A DNA stretch of 64,000 nt from Cupriavidus sp. IDO (GCF_000812465.1 NZ_JWMA01000036.1:62001-126000), one strand, 5' to 3'; positions 1 through 9,392 are shown, counted from the stretch's first letter. Notes: generated by a model from the sequence alone, not told the origin. Numbers and translations: made by a program.

Positions 1-39
1 CTTGCCGGGATTGTTGGAGGCCAGGACCAGTCGTTGCAT
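1..39 (-). CDS. rdgB: RdgB (XTP/dITP diphosphatase), 5' end only
   Basis: Only the first 13 codons lie in the window. They read MQRLVLASNNPGK, which matches the N-terminus of the HAM1/RdgB family, where the SNNxGK segment helps bind the nucleotide triphosphate. The family removes non-canonical purine nucleotides such as dITP and XTP from the pool. The gene starts 12 nt after the rph stop codon on the same strand, so it is very likely co-transcribed with rph, a common arrangement in proteobacteria. Identification rests on a short segment plus this context. Confidence 0.85.
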   Translation of the reverse strand, partial: MQRLVLASNNPGK

Positions 40-51
40 GCCGGCTCCGCT

Positions 52-774
52 TTACGACGCCAGGCCCAGGGCGTCGCGCTGATACTGCACCAGCCGTGCA
101 ATGCCGGCCTCGGCCAGGCGGGTCATGGCGTCCAGGTCGGCGCGGCTGAAGGGCGCGCCTTCGGCGGTGCCCTGCACCTCGACGAAGCCGCCGCTGCCGG
201 TCATGACCACGTTCATGTCCGTGTCACAGTTGCTGTCCTCGGCGTAGTCCAGATCGAGTACCGGTACGCCGTCCACCATGCCCACCGATACGGCAGCGAC
301 ATGGTCGCGAATCGGGCTTTTGGCGATCAGGCCATCGCGCAGCATGGTCGAGACCGCGTCGTGCGCGGCCACGAAGGCGCCGGTGATCGCGGCCGTGCGC
401 GTGCCGCCGTCTGCCTGCAGCACGTCGCAGTCGAGGTGGATCGTGTATTCGCCCAATGCCGCCAGGTCGAACACCGAGCGCATGGCGCGTCCGATCAGGC
501 GCTGGATTTCCTGCGTGCGCCCGGTCTGCTTGCCGCGCGCGGCCTCGCGGTCCGAGCGGGTGTGGGTGGCGCGCGGCAGCATGCCGTATTCGGCTGTCAC
601 CCAGCCTTCGCCGCTGCCCTTCTTGTGCGGCGGCACCTTGGCCAGCACGCTGGCGGTGCACAGCACCTTGGTATCGTCAAAGGCACACAGGACGGAGCCT
701 TCGGCGTGGCGGGTGTAGTGACGGGTCAGGCTGATGGAACGCAGCGCATCGGCTGCGCGGCCGCTGGGTCGCAT
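52..774 (-). CDS. rph: Ribonuclease PH
   Basis: Phosphate-dependent 3'-5' exoribonuclease that trims tRNA 3' ends. The 240-residue product has the usual family length and begins [12 protein letters not shown], a hallmark RNase PH N-terminus, followed by the conserved [17 protein letters not shown] and [19 protein letters not shown] segments. An upstream in-frame GTG/ATG extension of 26 codons is possible but lacks similarity to the family, so the ATG at 774 is chosen. It lies in a leftward group with the kinase and phosphatase genes upstream (83 nt from the phosphatase) and rdgB downstream. Confidence 0.96.
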   Translation of the reverse strand: MRPSGRAADALRSISLTRHYTRHAEGSVLCAFDDTKVLCTASVLAKVPPHKKGSGEGWVTAEYGMLPRATHTRSDREAARGKQTGRTQEIQRLIGRAMRSVFDLAALGEYTIHLDCDVLQADGGTRTAAITGAFVAAHDAVSTMLRDGLIAKSPIRDHVAAVSVGMVDGVPVLDLDYAEDSNCDTDMNVVMTGSGGFVEVQGTAEGAPFSRADLDAMTRLAEAGIARLVQYQRDALGLAS

Positions 775-857
775 GGGAATCTTTCGTTGGAATCGGGTTG
801 AGACCGCGATTCTAACGCCGCCGGGCATCGCGTGCCCGCACCCGGCGGGCATTCCCG

Positions 858-1772
858 CTAGCGCATCAGGTTGCTGGTCTTGTCGATGGCGGCGCGGATT
901 TCGGCGATCGAGCGCTCGATTTCCTCTTCGGAGAGCAGGTCGCCCTCATTGCCGTTGCGCTCGAGGATTGACGTGGTAAAGGCGTTCAGCGGCAGCGTGT
1001 CGGTCATCACCGAATCCTCGCTGGCTGCGTTGGCATCGTGTTCCCACATCATGGCGATGCCGGTCGTATTGTCCGCGCCTTCGCCGGCATTGTTCAGGGC
1101 CGCTTCGATCAACTCCGGCACCGCCTGCACGACCGACAGCCGCGTGAGCCTGTCCACCAGCACCGGCTCCTCGAGGCTGCCCCACATGCCGTCGGAGCAG
1201 AGCAGGGCGACGTCGCCCGGATCCAGCCGCACCGGGCCGCCGATGTCGATCAGCGGCAGGTTGGGCGAGCCCAGGCAGTTGTAGAGCTTGTTGCGCTCAG
1301 GATGGTTGGCCACTTCCATCGGCAGCACGCGTTCCTGCTGCAGCAGGTTCTCGATTTTCGAATGGTCGCGCGTGCGCGTGAGCAGCCGGCCCTTGCGCAC
1401 CAGGTAGAAGCGCGAGTCGCCGGCATGGGCCCAGTGGATCTGGCCATGCTGCACCAGGCAGCACACCACCGTCGTGCGCGGGACGTCATCCAGCCGGTGG
1501 GCTTCGGCGTAGCGGTGGATCTCGCGGTGGGCCAGCATGATGGTGTCCTGCAGGAAGTCGGCCGGATTGCGAATGGCCGGCCGGGCCTGCGTCTGGAACT
1601 GGCGGGCGAGCGTCTGCAGCGCCTGCTGCGCGGCGACTTCGCCATGCGCATGGCCGCCCAGGCCGTCGGCCAGCACCATCAGTAGGGCATCGCGCGTGAA
1701 GCAGTAGCCCATGCGGTCCTGATTGACGCGGCGGCCGCCTTTCCTGCTTTCCTGGTAGACGGAGAATCGCAT
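858..1772 (-). CDS. PP2C-family serine/threonine phosphatase
   Basis: The 304-residue protein carries the metal-dependent PP2C signature motifs in order: NQD near residue 17, VLADGLGGH near 33-41, AHAGDSR near 115, LCSDGMWG near 190 and DNTTG near 235; these aspartates hold the two catalytic Mn/Mg ions. No signal peptide or membrane segment is seen, so it should be cytosolic. It lies 42 nt downstream of a Ser/Thr kinase gene on the same strand, which suggests the two act as a reversible phosphorylation pair. The C-terminal 60 residues are acidic and outside the core domain. Substrates are unknown. Confidence 0.9.
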   Translation of the reverse strand: MRFSVYQESRKGGRRVNQDRMGYCFTRDALLMVLADGLGGHAHGEVAAQQALQTLARQFQTQARPAIRNPADFLQDTIMLAHREIHRYAEAHRLDDVPRTTVVCCLVQHGQIHWAHAGDSRFYLVRKGRLLTRTRDHSKIENLLQQERVLPMEVANHPERNKLYNCLGSPNLPLIDIGGPVRLDPGDVALLCSDGMWGSLEEPVLVDRLTRLSVVQAVPELIEAALNNAGEGADNTTGIAMMWEHDANAASEDSVMTDTLPLNAFTTSILERNGNEGDLLSEEEIERSIAEIRAAIDKTSNLMR

Positions 1773-1814
1773 GTTGGCTCGGGGAAGTCGGTTGGTCGGC
1801 GATTGCCGGGTGAT

Positions 1815-2867
1815 TTAGTCGCCGCTCGTGCTGGCGGTGCCCTGTGGCATCGCTGCGGCGGGTTCGTCACGACGGCGCAGCAAGGTCATGAAACGGGAAG
1901 TGGGTGCCGGGCGCTCGGCCGGGGCAGCGACCGCCGCGGCTGCCTGCTCGCCGAGGGCGTTGGTCTGCTCGCGCAGCTCCTTCTGCAGCCGGAAGACCGA
2001 CTGCGGGCGCTCGGACGGCGTCAGCCTGAGGCACCATTCGACCAGGTCGACCAGGCCGCCGGTGTAGCTGCTGCGCAGGCGCGTAATGCCGTCGGCCATG
2101 CGGTCGTCCTTCTCGCGCTGGTTGGCTTCCTGCGGGGGCATGCCGGCCATGCAGGCGTAGAGCGTGGCGCCCAGGCTGTAGATATCGGTCCAGGGGCCGA
2201 GCTCGCTGTGCTTGCCGTACAGCTCGGGGGCCGCGAAGCCGGGCGTGTACATCGGCTGGAAGCGGGCGGCTTCCATCGTCAGGATCTGCCGCGCGGCGCC
2301 GAAATCCAGCAGGATCGGCGATTCGTCTTCGCGCAGGTAGATGTTGCCGGGCTTGATATCCAGATGCAGCAGCTTGTGGATATGCACCTCGCGCAGCCCG
2401 CTCATCAGGTCGTGGAAAACCTTGCGGATAAAATGCTCGCGCAGCACCTTGGCGCGGCCCTGCTGGCGGGCGGCAAGGATATGCTCCTGCAGCGTTTTGC
2501 CCATCTCATAGTTCATCACCATGTAGACGGTGGCGTTCTCGCGGAAGAAATTCACCACGCGGACGACGCTGGGATGCGAGATACGGGCGAGCGAGCGGCC
2601 CTCTTCGAAGAAGTATTTCAGGCCCAGCCGGAACGACGCGGCGTTTTCTTCCGGCACCACCGGGATCAGTTCCCCCGGGTTGCGGCGCGCCAGCGACGAT
2701 GGCAGGTATTCCTTGATGGCTACCGGCGCCCCCGTTTCATCGGTAGCGAGATAGACGAAACTGAACCCCCCGCTGGCCAACTTCTTTACAATACGATAGT
2801 TGGACAACAGCGTGCCGACGGGCAGTGGTGCACTCTTGGGTTGTGTAGTGCCCTTGGATTCTGTCAT
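1815..2867 (-). CDS. Soluble Hanks-type serine/threonine protein kinase
   Basis: A 350-residue eukaryotic-like kinase. The glycine loop (LASGGFSFVYLA, residues 30-41), invariant lysine in VAIKEY (K52), catalytic loop HLDIKPGN (about 168-175), DFGAA metal motif and an AAPELYG activation-segment end are all present. The catalytic loop has HLD instead of HRD, so it is a non-RD kinase and may not need activation-loop phosphorylation. No transmembrane or PASTA region is present, and the last 45 residues are Ala/Pro-rich. The start ATG is divergent from yicC, about 170 nt away. It is probably the partner of the PP2C phosphatase downstream. Confidence 0.92.
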   Translation of the reverse strand: MTESKGTTQPKSAPLPVGTLLSNYRIVKKLASGGFSFVYLATDETGAPVAIKEYLPSSLARRNPGELIPVVPEENAASFRLGLKYFFEEGRSLARISHPSVVRVVNFFRENATVYMVMNYEMGKTLQEHILAARQQGRAKVLREHFIRKVFHDLMSGLREVHIHKLLHLDIKPGNIYLREDESPILLDFGAARQILTMEAARFQPMYTPGFAAPELYGKHSELGPWTDIYSLGATLYACMAGMPPQEANQREKDDRMADGITRLRSSYTGGLVDLVEWCLRLTPSERPQSVFRLQKELREQTNALGEQAAAAVAAPAERPAPTSRFMTLLRRRDEPAAAMPQGTASTSGD

Positions 2868-3037
2868 AGGTATAGGGACCTGAATTGCCTCCGGATTGTC
2901 ACGGCTAATCGGTCACTTGTAAAGAACACAATAGCGGGCTTTTTTGCCCCATTTCGGCGTTATCAAGCCGCCTTTCAGGCGGGCCGGCCGTCGTTTCGAC
3001 CGACTTCGGCCCGTCCGCCATTTCGCGAGAACATCCA

Positions 3038-3973
3038 ATGATCCACAGCATGACAGGTTATGGCCTGGCAACCCGCCAGGCACCGCTGACAAACGCGCAG
3101 GGCGAGCCCAGCGGCAGGACGGCTTCCGTTTCGGTGGAATTCCGTACTGTCAATTCGCGTTTTCTCGACCTGTTGTTCCGGGCCCCTGAGGAATGCCGCG
3201 CCTTTGAGCCGGCCCTGCGCGAAATGCTGATGGGCGAACTGTCGCGCGGCAAGCTCGAATGCCGCATCAACCTGCAGCGCACCGATACCGGCGGCGCCAC
3301 GCTGGCGCTGAACGAAAACCTGCTGGGCCAGATCCGGGCGCTGGAAGCCACCGTGGCCGGAACCTTCAGCGGCGCCGGCACGCTGCGCATGGGAGAGATC
3401 CTGCGCTGGCCCGGCGTGCTGGTGGAGCCCGAACTGTCGCAGGAATCGCTGCGCGAAGCCGTGATGGGCGCCGCGCGCGAGGCCCTGAGCCAGCTGCTGG
3501 AGGCGCGCCGCCGCGAGGGCGAGGCGCTCAAGGCCACGCTGGTGGAGCGCATCGAGGCCATGCTGGCCATCGTCGAGCGCCTGACGCCGACGATCCCGCA
3601 ACTGATCGCACACCACCAGGAAAAGCTGACCGAGCGCCTGCAAGAGGCTTTCAACCTGGCCGCCCCGCAGGGCATGCCGTCGATGAGCCGCGATGAAATC
3701 GCCGAGCGCATCCGCCAGGAAGCCACCGTCTACGGCATCCGCATCGACATCGCGGAAGAATTGTCGCGCCTGCAGGCGCATCTGAACGAGACCCGGCACA
3801 TCCTGAAGAAGGGTGGTCAGGTCGGCAAGCGGCTCGATTTCATGATGCAGGAGCTCAACCGCGAAGCCAACACGCTCGGTTCCAAGGCTGCCGCCAAGGA
3901 GCTGGCCGATGCCTCGATGGAGCTCAAGCTGCTGATCGAGCAGATGCGCGAACAGATCCAGAACCTCGAATAA
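3038..3973 (+). CDS. yicC: YicC/YloC family endoribonuclease
   Basis: A 311-residue member of the YicC family, recognised by the N-terminal MIHSMTGYG and C-terminal [20 protein letters not shown] segments. YicC-type proteins are endoribonucleases linked to sRNA turnover and stationary-phase survival in enterics. It is slightly longer than the E. coli protein because of inserts in the first half. It lies 20 nt upstream of gmk, a widely conserved pairing, and heads a rightward group gmk-rpoZ-spoT. Confidence 0.93.
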   Translation: MIHSMTGYGLATRQAPLTNAQGEPSGRTASVSVEFRTVNSRFLDLLFRAPEECRAFEPALREMLMGELSRGKLECRINLQRTDTGGATLALNENLLGQIRALEATVAGTFSGAGTLRMGEILRWPGVLVEPELSQESLREAVMGAAREALSQLLEARRREGEALKATLVERIEAMLAIVERLTPTIPQLIAHHQEKLTERLQEAFNLAAPQGMPSMSRDEIAERIRQEATVYGIRIDIAEELSRLQAHLNETRHILKKGGQVGKRLDFMMQELNREANTLGSKAAAKELADASMELKLLIEQMREQIQNLE

Positions 3974-3993
3974 AGAACGATTCAAGAAACATC

Positions 3994-4644
3994 ATGAGCG
4001 ACACGTCTCACACTGCCATCGATACCGTCTACCCCGGCAACCTCTTCATGGTGGTGGCACCGTCGGGGGCCGGCAAGTCGACCCTGGTCAATGCCCTGCT
4101 GGCCGAAGATTCCGCCATCCGCCTGTCGGTCTCGCACACCACGCGCGCGCCGCGCCCCGGCGAGCAGAATGGCCGCGAGTACCACTTCACTACGGTCGAC
4201 GCCTTCCGCGCCGCGCGCGACCGCGGCGAATTCCTGGAATGGGCCGAAGTGCATGGCAACTACTACGCGACCTCGCGCGTGTGGATCGAGGAACAGATGG
4301 CCCAGGGCAACGATGTGCTGCTTGAGATCGACTGGCAGGGCGCGCAGCAGGTGCACCAGCGTTTTTCCAACGCGGTCGAGATCTTCATCCTGCCGCCTTC
4401 GCTGACGGCGCTGGAAGAGCGCCTGAAGAAGCGCGGCCAGGACGAGCCGAATGTGATCGTGCGCCGCCTGCTGGCCGCCGGCAGTGAAATGTCACATGCG
4501 TCGGAGTCGGACTACGTCATCATCAACGAGGTCTTTGCCGACGCGCTGGAGCAGCTGCGCGACGTGGTTCGTGCTACCCGTCTGCGCTTTTCGTCGCAGA
4601 AGGCCCGGCACACCGAGCTCTTTATCGAGCTCGGGATTCACTGA
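3994..4644 (+). CDS. gmk: Guanylate kinase
   Basis: Phosphorylates GMP to GDP with ATP. The 216-residue product shows the P-loop APSGAGKST at about residues 19-27, the GMP-binding segment [19 protein letters not shown] and the [14 protein letters not shown] core. Length is typical. The guanylate pathway enzyme lies in the same rightward group as spoT, which makes (p)ppGpp, itself a known inhibitor of many Gmk proteins; a link by co-transcription is an inference. Confidence 0.97.
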   Translation: MSDTSHTAIDTVYPGNLFMVVAPSGAGKSTLVNALLAEDSAIRLSVSHTTRAPRPGEQNGREYHFTTVDAFRAARDRGEFLEWAEVHGNYYATSRVWIEEQMAQGNDVLLEIDWQGAQQVHQRFSNAVEIFILPPSLTALEERLKKRGQDEPNVIVRRLLAAGSEMSHASESDYVIINEVFADALEQLRDVVRATRLRFSSQKARHTELFIELGIH

Positions 4645-4728
4645 GCTAGCGCGCCTCCGGAGCGTTTTCCGCAGGGTGCTGTAAAATGGCTACCCAACGA
4701 ACAGGTTTTGTCCCAAGGTGGATTTGAT

Positions 4729-4932
4729 ATGGCGCGTATTACCGTCGAAGATTGTCTGAAACACATCCCGAACCGCTTCGAGCTCGCACTGGCGGCCACG
4801 TACCGTGCACGGCAGCTGGTGCAGGGCCATACTCCCAAGGTCGAAGCCAAGGACAAGCCCACTGTGGTCGCGCTGCGCGAAATCGCATCGGGCCAGGTTG
4901 GCATCGAGATGCTCAAGAAGGTCCCGACCTGA
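4729..4932 (+). CDS. rpoZ: RNA polymerase omega subunit
   Basis: The small omega subunit that stabilises beta-prime in RNA polymerase. The 67-residue product begins [20 protein letters not shown], the classic omega N-terminus, and ends in a short helix. The ATG at 4729 has a Shine-Dalgarno AAGGTGG seven to eight nt upstream (4715-4721); an in-frame TTG seven codons earlier is rejected. It sits between gmk and spoT as in many proteobacteria; omega is part of the ppGpp binding site in E. coli RNA polymerase, which fits the neighbourhood. Confidence 0.97.
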
Positions 4933-5004
4933 TTTCAGGGGCGGCCGTGGTTCAGCCTTGCATCGTGTCCTCAAGCATCCATCCGGATTCCAGGGGCCGC
5001 CCTT

Positions 5005-7563
5005 ATGCCTTCTTCCCAGCCTTCCTCGCCCACCGTCCCGCCCGGCCATCCGGCCGGCGCTGCGCTCCCGCGCGCCGAGACGGGCAGCGAAGCTGGCCCG
5101 GCACCTGCGCGTAAGCGCGCCACCCCCGGCCAGTCATCCGTGAACGCGCGCACCGGCGCTCCCAACCTGCCTGATCCGCTCGGCGACAATGTTGTCGGCG
5201 AGCGAGCCGTTGTGCCTCCGATGGCGCAGGGCAAGGCACGGGCGGCCGCGTCGGCGGCGCGGGACGAGCTGGCTGCGGTGCAGGAAGCACCACCGGCGGC
5301 CGCCGGTGACGATCTTTTTATCGATGCAGTGCTGGCGGAGTCATACCGGCACTTCTTCGGCCCGACCTCGCAGCCGGCGGTTCCGCCGCGCCAGCAGGTC
5401 ATTTCCATCACCCGGCTGATGGAAAAGCTCGCGTACCTGAAGGCGCCCGACCAGGCGCTTGTGCGCGAGGCCTTCCAGTTTTCCGACGAGGCCCACCTGG
5501 GCCAGTACCGCCAGAGCGGCGAGCCGTATATCACCCATCCGGTGGCGGTGGCCGAGCTTTGCGCCGACTGGAAACTGGATGTGCAGTCCATCATGGCGGC
5601 GCTGCTGCACGACGTGATGGAAGACCAGGGCATCACCAAGAGCGAGCTAGCCGAGAAATTCGGCCCCAAGGTCGCTGAACTGGTGGATGGCCTGACCAAG
5701 CTGGACAAGCTTGAATTCCAGAGCCGCGAGCAGGCGCAGGCGGAGAGCTTCCGCAAGATGCTGCTGGCGATGGCGCGCGATGTGCGGGTGATCCTGGTGA
5801 AGCTGGCCGATCGCACGCACAACATGCGCACGCTCGATTTCGTGCCGCCGGAAAAGCGGCGACGGATCGCGCTGGAGACCATGGAGATCTATGCGCCGAT
5901 CGCGCACAGGCTCGGTCTCAATACGATCTACCGCGAATTGCAGGAGCTGTCGTTCAAGGTCGGCTCGCCGTTCCGCTACGCCACGCTCGAAAAGGCGGTC
6001 AAGGCCGCGCGCGGCAATCGGCGCGAGGTTGTGAGGCGCATCCTGGAGGCCGCGCAGAAGGCGCTGGCCGATGCTGGCATCGTCGCTGAGCTCTCGGGGC
6101 GCGAGAAGACGCTCTACAGCATCTACCGCAAGATGCACGACAAGCAGCTGTCGTTCTCGCAGGTGCTCGACGTGTATGGCTTCCGCGTGGTGGTCGAGAC
6201 GCAGATGCACTGCTACATGGCGATGGGGGCGCTGCACGCCCTGTACAAGCCGATGCCCGGCAAGTTCAAGGACTACATCGCGATTCCCAAGATCAACGGC
6301 TACCAGTCGCTGCATACGACGCTGGTCGGGCCGTTCGGCACGCCGGTGGAGTTCCAGATCCGCACGCGCGACATGCACCAGATCGCCGAGGCAGGCGTGG
6401 CCGCGCACTGGATGTACAAGCATCAGGCCGACCATGCCAACGATATCCAGCAGCAGGCCCACCAGTGGCTGCAGTCGCTGCTCGATATCCAGAGCCAGAC
6501 CGGCGATTCGCAGGAATTCCTCGAGCACGTCAAGATCGACCTGTTCCCCGACGCGGTCTATGTGTTCACGCCGAAGGGCCATATCCGCGCCTTGCCGCGC
6601 GGCGCGACCGCGCTCGATTTTGCCTATGCCGTGCACAGCGACCTGGGCAACCAGTGCGTGGCGGTGAAGATCAACAACGAATTGCTGCCGCTGCGCACCG
6701 AGCTCAAGAGCGGCGATATCGTCGAGGTCGTGACCGCGCCGTATTCCAAGCCGAATCCGGCATGGCTGGCATTCGTGCGTACCGGCAAGGCGCGCGCGGC
6801 GATCCGGCACTACCTCAAGACCACCAAGCTCGATGAGGCCATCCAGCTTGGCGAGCGCTTGCTGGAGCAGTCGGCGCGCCAGCTCGGCATCGAGCTGAAG
6901 GCGGTGCCGCAGTCAATCTGGGACCGCATGATCCAGTGGACCGGCAACAAGCATCGCGAAGACATCTTCGCCGACCTTGCGCTGGGCCGCCGCGTGCCGG
7001 CGGTGGTGGCCAAGCGCATGGAGATCCTGCTGCAGGAGCTCTCCGGCGACGTCGACAGTGCGCTGCTGGCCGCGGTGCAGACCTTCGCCGGCGAAGAAGC
7101 GCCCGCGGTGGCTATCACCGGCGACGAAGGCATGTCGATCGTCTTCTCGGCCTGCTGCCGCCCGATTCCCGGCGATTCGATCGTTGGCTACCTCGGCAAG
7201 GGCGAGGGCCTGCAGATCCACGTGCAGGACTGCAAGGTGGCCAAGCGCCTGCACAGCAAGGACCCCGAGCACTGGATCGACGTGATGTGGGCCAAGAAGA
7301 CCGCGCGCGCGTTCGACGTGTCGATCCGGGTGATGGTGCGCAACGTGAGGGGCATCGTCGCCCGCGTGGCTGCCGACCTGACCGCGGCCGATGCCAACGT
7401 CGCGCACGTGGCGATGGAGCAGCAGGACGGCAGCCATCAGGAAGCGACCTACATGCAGTTCGTCATCCAGGTACAGAATCGCCTGCACCTGGCCAACGTG
7501 ATGCGGGCACTGCGCCGCAATCCTGACGTTATTCGCATCTTCCGCGACCGCAACGACGGCTAG
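5005..7563 (+). CDS. spoT: Bifunctional (p)ppGpp synthetase/hydrolase (SpoT type)
   Basis: An 852-residue Rel/Spo enzyme of the stringent response. In order: a low-complexity Ala/Pro-rich N-terminal extension of about 130 residues not found in E. coli SpoT, an HD hydrolase domain with HDVMED at residue 202, the RelA_SpoT synthetase domain (YGFRVVV about 391; KFKDYIAIPKINGYQSLHTT), a TGS domain (about 510-570) and a C-terminal ACT domain (about 770-848). An intact HDxxED motif indicates that hydrolase activity is retained. A later start inside the extension cannot be excluded. It is the last gene of yicC-gmk-rpoZ-spoT and ends at the left edge of an inverted-repeat element. Confidence 0.96.
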   Translation: MPSSQPSSPTVPPGHPAGAALPRAETGSEAGPAPARKRATPGQSSVNARTGAPNLPDPLGDNVVGERAVVPPMAQGKARAAASAARDELAAVQEAPPAAAGDDLFIDAVLAESYRHFFGPTSQPAVPPRQQVISITRLMEKLAYLKAPDQALVREAFQFSDEAHLGQYRQSGEPYITHPVAVAELCADWKLDVQSIMAALLHDVMEDQGITKSELAEKFGPKVAELVDGLTKLDKLEFQSREQAQAESFRKMLLAMARDVRVILVKLADRTHNMRTLDFVPPEKRRRIALETMEIYAPIAHRLGLNTIYRELQELSFKVGSPFRYATLEKAVKAARGNRREVVRRILEAAQKALADAGIVAELSGREKTLYSIYRKMHDKQLSFSQVLDVYGFRVVVETQMHCYMAMGALHALYKPMPGKFKDYIAIPKINGYQSLHTTLVGPFGTPVEFQIRTRDMHQIAEAGVAAHWMYKHQADHANDIQQQAHQWLQSLLDIQSQTGDSQEFLEHVKIDLFPDAVYVFTPKGHIRALPRGATALDFAYAVHSDLGNQCVAVKINNELLPLRTELKSGDIVEVVTAPYSKPNPAWLAFVRTGKARAAIRHYLKTTKLDEAIQLGERLLEQSARQLGIELKAVPQSIWDRMIQWTGNKHREDIFADLALGRRVPAVVAKRMEILLQELSGDVDSALLAAVQTFAGEEAPAVAITGDEGMSIVFSACCRPIPGDSIVGYLGKGEGLQIHVQDCKVAKRLHSKDPEHWIDVMWAKKTARAFDVSIRVMVRNVRGIVARVAADLTAADANVAHVAMEQQDGSHQEATYMQFVIQVQNRLHLANVMRALRRNPDVIRIFRDRNDG

Positions 7564-7755
7564 GAGGCCGTTTCAGGACGATTCTGGCGTCGTTGCGCGG
7601 CCTTGCCGTACCGGCTTGTACTGTCTGCGGCCGCACCCTTGCAGGGCGCGCATGCGCTGGCAGGCGCATGCCGCTACGCAGGCGGCTCGCTTGCGAGCCG
7701 AATTCCCTGCTTCGCCCTAGCCAGAACCGCTGCGCTTCGCCCTGAAACGGCCTCC
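7563..7755. repeat. 193-bp spacer bounded by perfect 15-bp inverted repeats
   Basis: GGAGGCCGTTTCAGG at 7563-7577 is the exact reverse complement of CCTGAAACGGCCTCC at 7741-7755. The first base of the left arm is the last base of the spoT stop codon and the right arm ends 4 nt before the greB stop codon. Further imperfect complementarity continues inward (ATTCTGGC against GCCAGAAC). An interior hairpin CGGCTCG-CTTG-CGAGCCG lies at 7683-7700, and GCGCATGC occurs twice as a direct repeat. No T-tract follows the arms. It could be a MITE- or REP-like repeat or a large bidirectional mRNA-end structure. Confidence 0.7.
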
Positions 7756-7759
7756 ACGC

Positions 7760-8326
7760 TCACTGCGCAATTCGCGGCGGATAGCGGACCTCCAGAATCT
7801 CGATCTGTTCGACGCCTGCCGGTGTTCGCAGCGGCACCGTGTCGCCTTCGCGCGCCTTGATCAGCGCCTTGGCGATGGGGGAGATCCAGCTGACGTGGTT
7901 GGTGTCGAGATCGACCTCATCCATGCCGACGATGGTAATCGTGGTTTCCTCGCCGGCGCGGTTGGCGTAGGTGACGGTCGCGCCGAAGAAGATCTGGTCG
8001 TTGTCCCCTTGCAGCGACGGATCCACGACTTCAGCCTTGTCCAGCCGGCGCGTCAGGAAGCGGATGCGCCGGTCGATCTCGCGCAGACGCTTCTTGCCGT
8101 AGAGATAGTCGCCGTTCTCGGAGCGGTCGCCGTTGGAGGCCGCCCACGAGACGATCTGCACGACGTCGGGCCGGTCGACGTCGATCAGGTGCATCAGCTC
8201 ATCGCGCAGTCTCTGGTAGCCGCTGGCAGTGATGTAGTTCTTGGTGCCGGGGGGGAGTGGCGTTGCGCCTTCGGGAAGGTCGTCGTCCTCGTCGCCTGAC
8301 GACTCTTTGACAAATGCCTTGTTCAT
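7760..8326 (-). CDS. greB: Transcription elongation factor GreB
   Basis: Rescues backtracked RNA polymerase by stimulating transcript cleavage. The 188-residue product has the coiled-coil region with DVVQIVSWAASNGDRSENGDY, where the acidic tip DRSENGDY is the catalytic loop, then the C-terminal FKBP-like domain. REIDRRIRFLTRRLDKA is typical of GreB rather than GreA. The N-terminus has an extra acidic linker of about 25 residues. ATG at 8326 (MNKAF) is chosen over an in-frame GTG four codons upstream. It converges on spoT across the inverted-repeat spacer. Confidence 0.95.
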   Translation of the reverse strand: MNKAFVKESSGDEDDDLPEGATPLPPGTKNYITASGYQRLRDELMHLIDVDRPDVVQIVSWAASNGDRSENGDYLYGKKRLREIDRRIRFLTRRLDKAEVVDPSLQGDNDQIFFGATVTYANRAGEETTITIVGMDEVDLDTNHVSWISPIAKALIKAREGDTVPLRTPAGVEQIEILEVRYPPRIAQ

Positions 8327-8407
8327 GGTCCGGATCACTTCTTGGGGTAGTCATTATAGAAAATCGGCTGCGGGCGAGCCAAACCGACAAAATGTGCGCC
8401 AAGGGGG

Positions 8408-8435
8408 TTCACAAATCCAAAAATTCAGATATAAT
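8408..8435 (+). promoter_or_regulatory. Sigma-70 promoter of tRNA-Arg
   Basis: TTCACA at 8408-8413 and a perfect TATAAT at 8430-8435 are separated by 16 nt and lie just upstream of the mature tRNA 5' end at 8449. Confidence 0.8.
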
Positions 8436-8448
8436 CTTTTTCTCGAGT

Positions 8449-8525
8449 GCGGCTGTAGCTCAGTTGGATAGAGTACTTGGCTACGAACCAAGGGGTCGTG
8501 GGTTCGAATCCTGCCAGCCGCGCCA
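8449..8525 (+). tRNA. tRNA-Arg (anticodon ACG)
   Basis: A 77-nt cloverleaf. The acceptor stem GCGGCTG pairs with CAGCCGC, the anticodon stem CTTGG pairs with CCAAG around loop CTACGAA, giving anticodon ACG at 8483-8485, the T-loop TTCGAAT is present, and CCA is encoded at 8523-8525. The ACG anticodon is normally edited to ICG to read CGU/CGC/CGA. A strong promoter precedes it and an intrinsic terminator follows. Confidence 0.98.
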
Positions 8526-8531
8526 CCTATT

Positions 8532-8562
8532 AAAAGGGCTTCCGGAAACGGAAGCCCTTTTT
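8532..8562 (+). terminator. Intrinsic terminator after tRNA-Arg
   Basis: Perfect 9-bp stem GGGCTTCCG / CGGAAGCCC with a GAAA tetraloop at 8536-8557, followed by five T residues; A residues precede it, so it may work in both directions. Confidence 0.92.
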
Positions 8563-8714
8563 CATTTCCTCTCCCCAATTCTCCGCTTTTCGCGTTGCTT
8601 CGCCCTGCATCAGGTCGGGGCTGCCTGCCAATGCCACGCCGCTGGCCTTGAAGTCACACGCTCACGCACCTAGGCTCGAAGTCAGGCACGACTTCATCAT
8701 GAGCGGAGAAAAGC

Positions 8715-8993
8715 ATGGGCGATGCTGAGTGGCGTGTGGAAGCGTATCGCGGCATGGATGTCTATGCCCTGGTTTCCCAGCAGCACGATTACGGTGTGCG
8801 CAGTCTCGATGTTGCGGGGCGCTGGCGCTATGAAGTGCGCGTGTGCCAGGAAGGTGCGGATCCTGCGGACGCGGGCGACACCGAATTGCTGACCAGCGGC
8901 GAGCAGTACTTCGCCACGCGCCACGCTGCGGAAGTCGCGGCATTCGGCGCCGGCTACGCATTGGTCGACCGGTTGCTCGGCCCCGCGCAATAG
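8715..8993 (+). CDS. Hypothetical protein, 92 residues
   Basis: Not recognised. The start ATG has a purine-rich GAGCGGAGAAAAG just upstream, and the codon usage has the strong GC third-position bias of its neighbours, so it is a likely real gene. The predicted product is soluble and acidic to neutral, with an aromatic N-terminal half (WRVEAYRGMDVYALVSQ), a WRYEVRVC segment that looks like alternating beta strands, and an Ala-rich C-terminal helix. It stands alone between two tRNA genes; no function can be inferred from context. Confidence 0.7.
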   Translation: MGDAEWRVEAYRGMDVYALVSQQHDYGVRSLDVAGRWRYEVRVCQEGADPADAGDTELLTSGEQYFATRHAAEVAAFGAGYALVDRLLGPAQ

Positions 8994-9144
8994 CCACTTT
9001 GCAGCGCCTGGCGGGCTTGCGCGCCGCATTCCATCTTTATTGCGGTGCTGGCAATGGCTTATATCATGTCATGATCTATTGCCCCTCGCGCGATGCACGC
9101 CAGAGCGTTGATGCGTCGATTTCGCGCGCAGCGAAAGATAGTGC

Positions 9145-9173
9145 TTGCGTTGCGCGCGAGGATCACCCATAAT
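9145..9173 (+). promoter_or_regulatory. Promoter of initiator tRNA
   Basis: TTGCGT at 9145-9150 and CATAAT at 9168-9173 with a 17-nt spacer, 14 nt upstream of the tRNA 5' end. Confidence 0.65.
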
Positions 9174-9187
9174 CCGTCTCCTTCAGA

Positions 9188-9265
<78 letters not shown>

Positions 9266-9392
9266 CGCCTTTCTTGTTGTTCTCAGGCCGTCCGGCCGCA
9301 ATTCCCAAACTTGTTAGTTGCCTGTCCGCAGGCGGATGACTCGCGTCTGCGGTCACGCTTTCCGCGTCATTGAGCGGCCTCGCGATGCAAGC

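Noticed and set aside
7603-7860. 85-residue ORF in the spoT-greB gap
   Set aside because: It runs through the inverted-repeat element and into greB on the other strand, without a ribosome site or resemblance to a protein.
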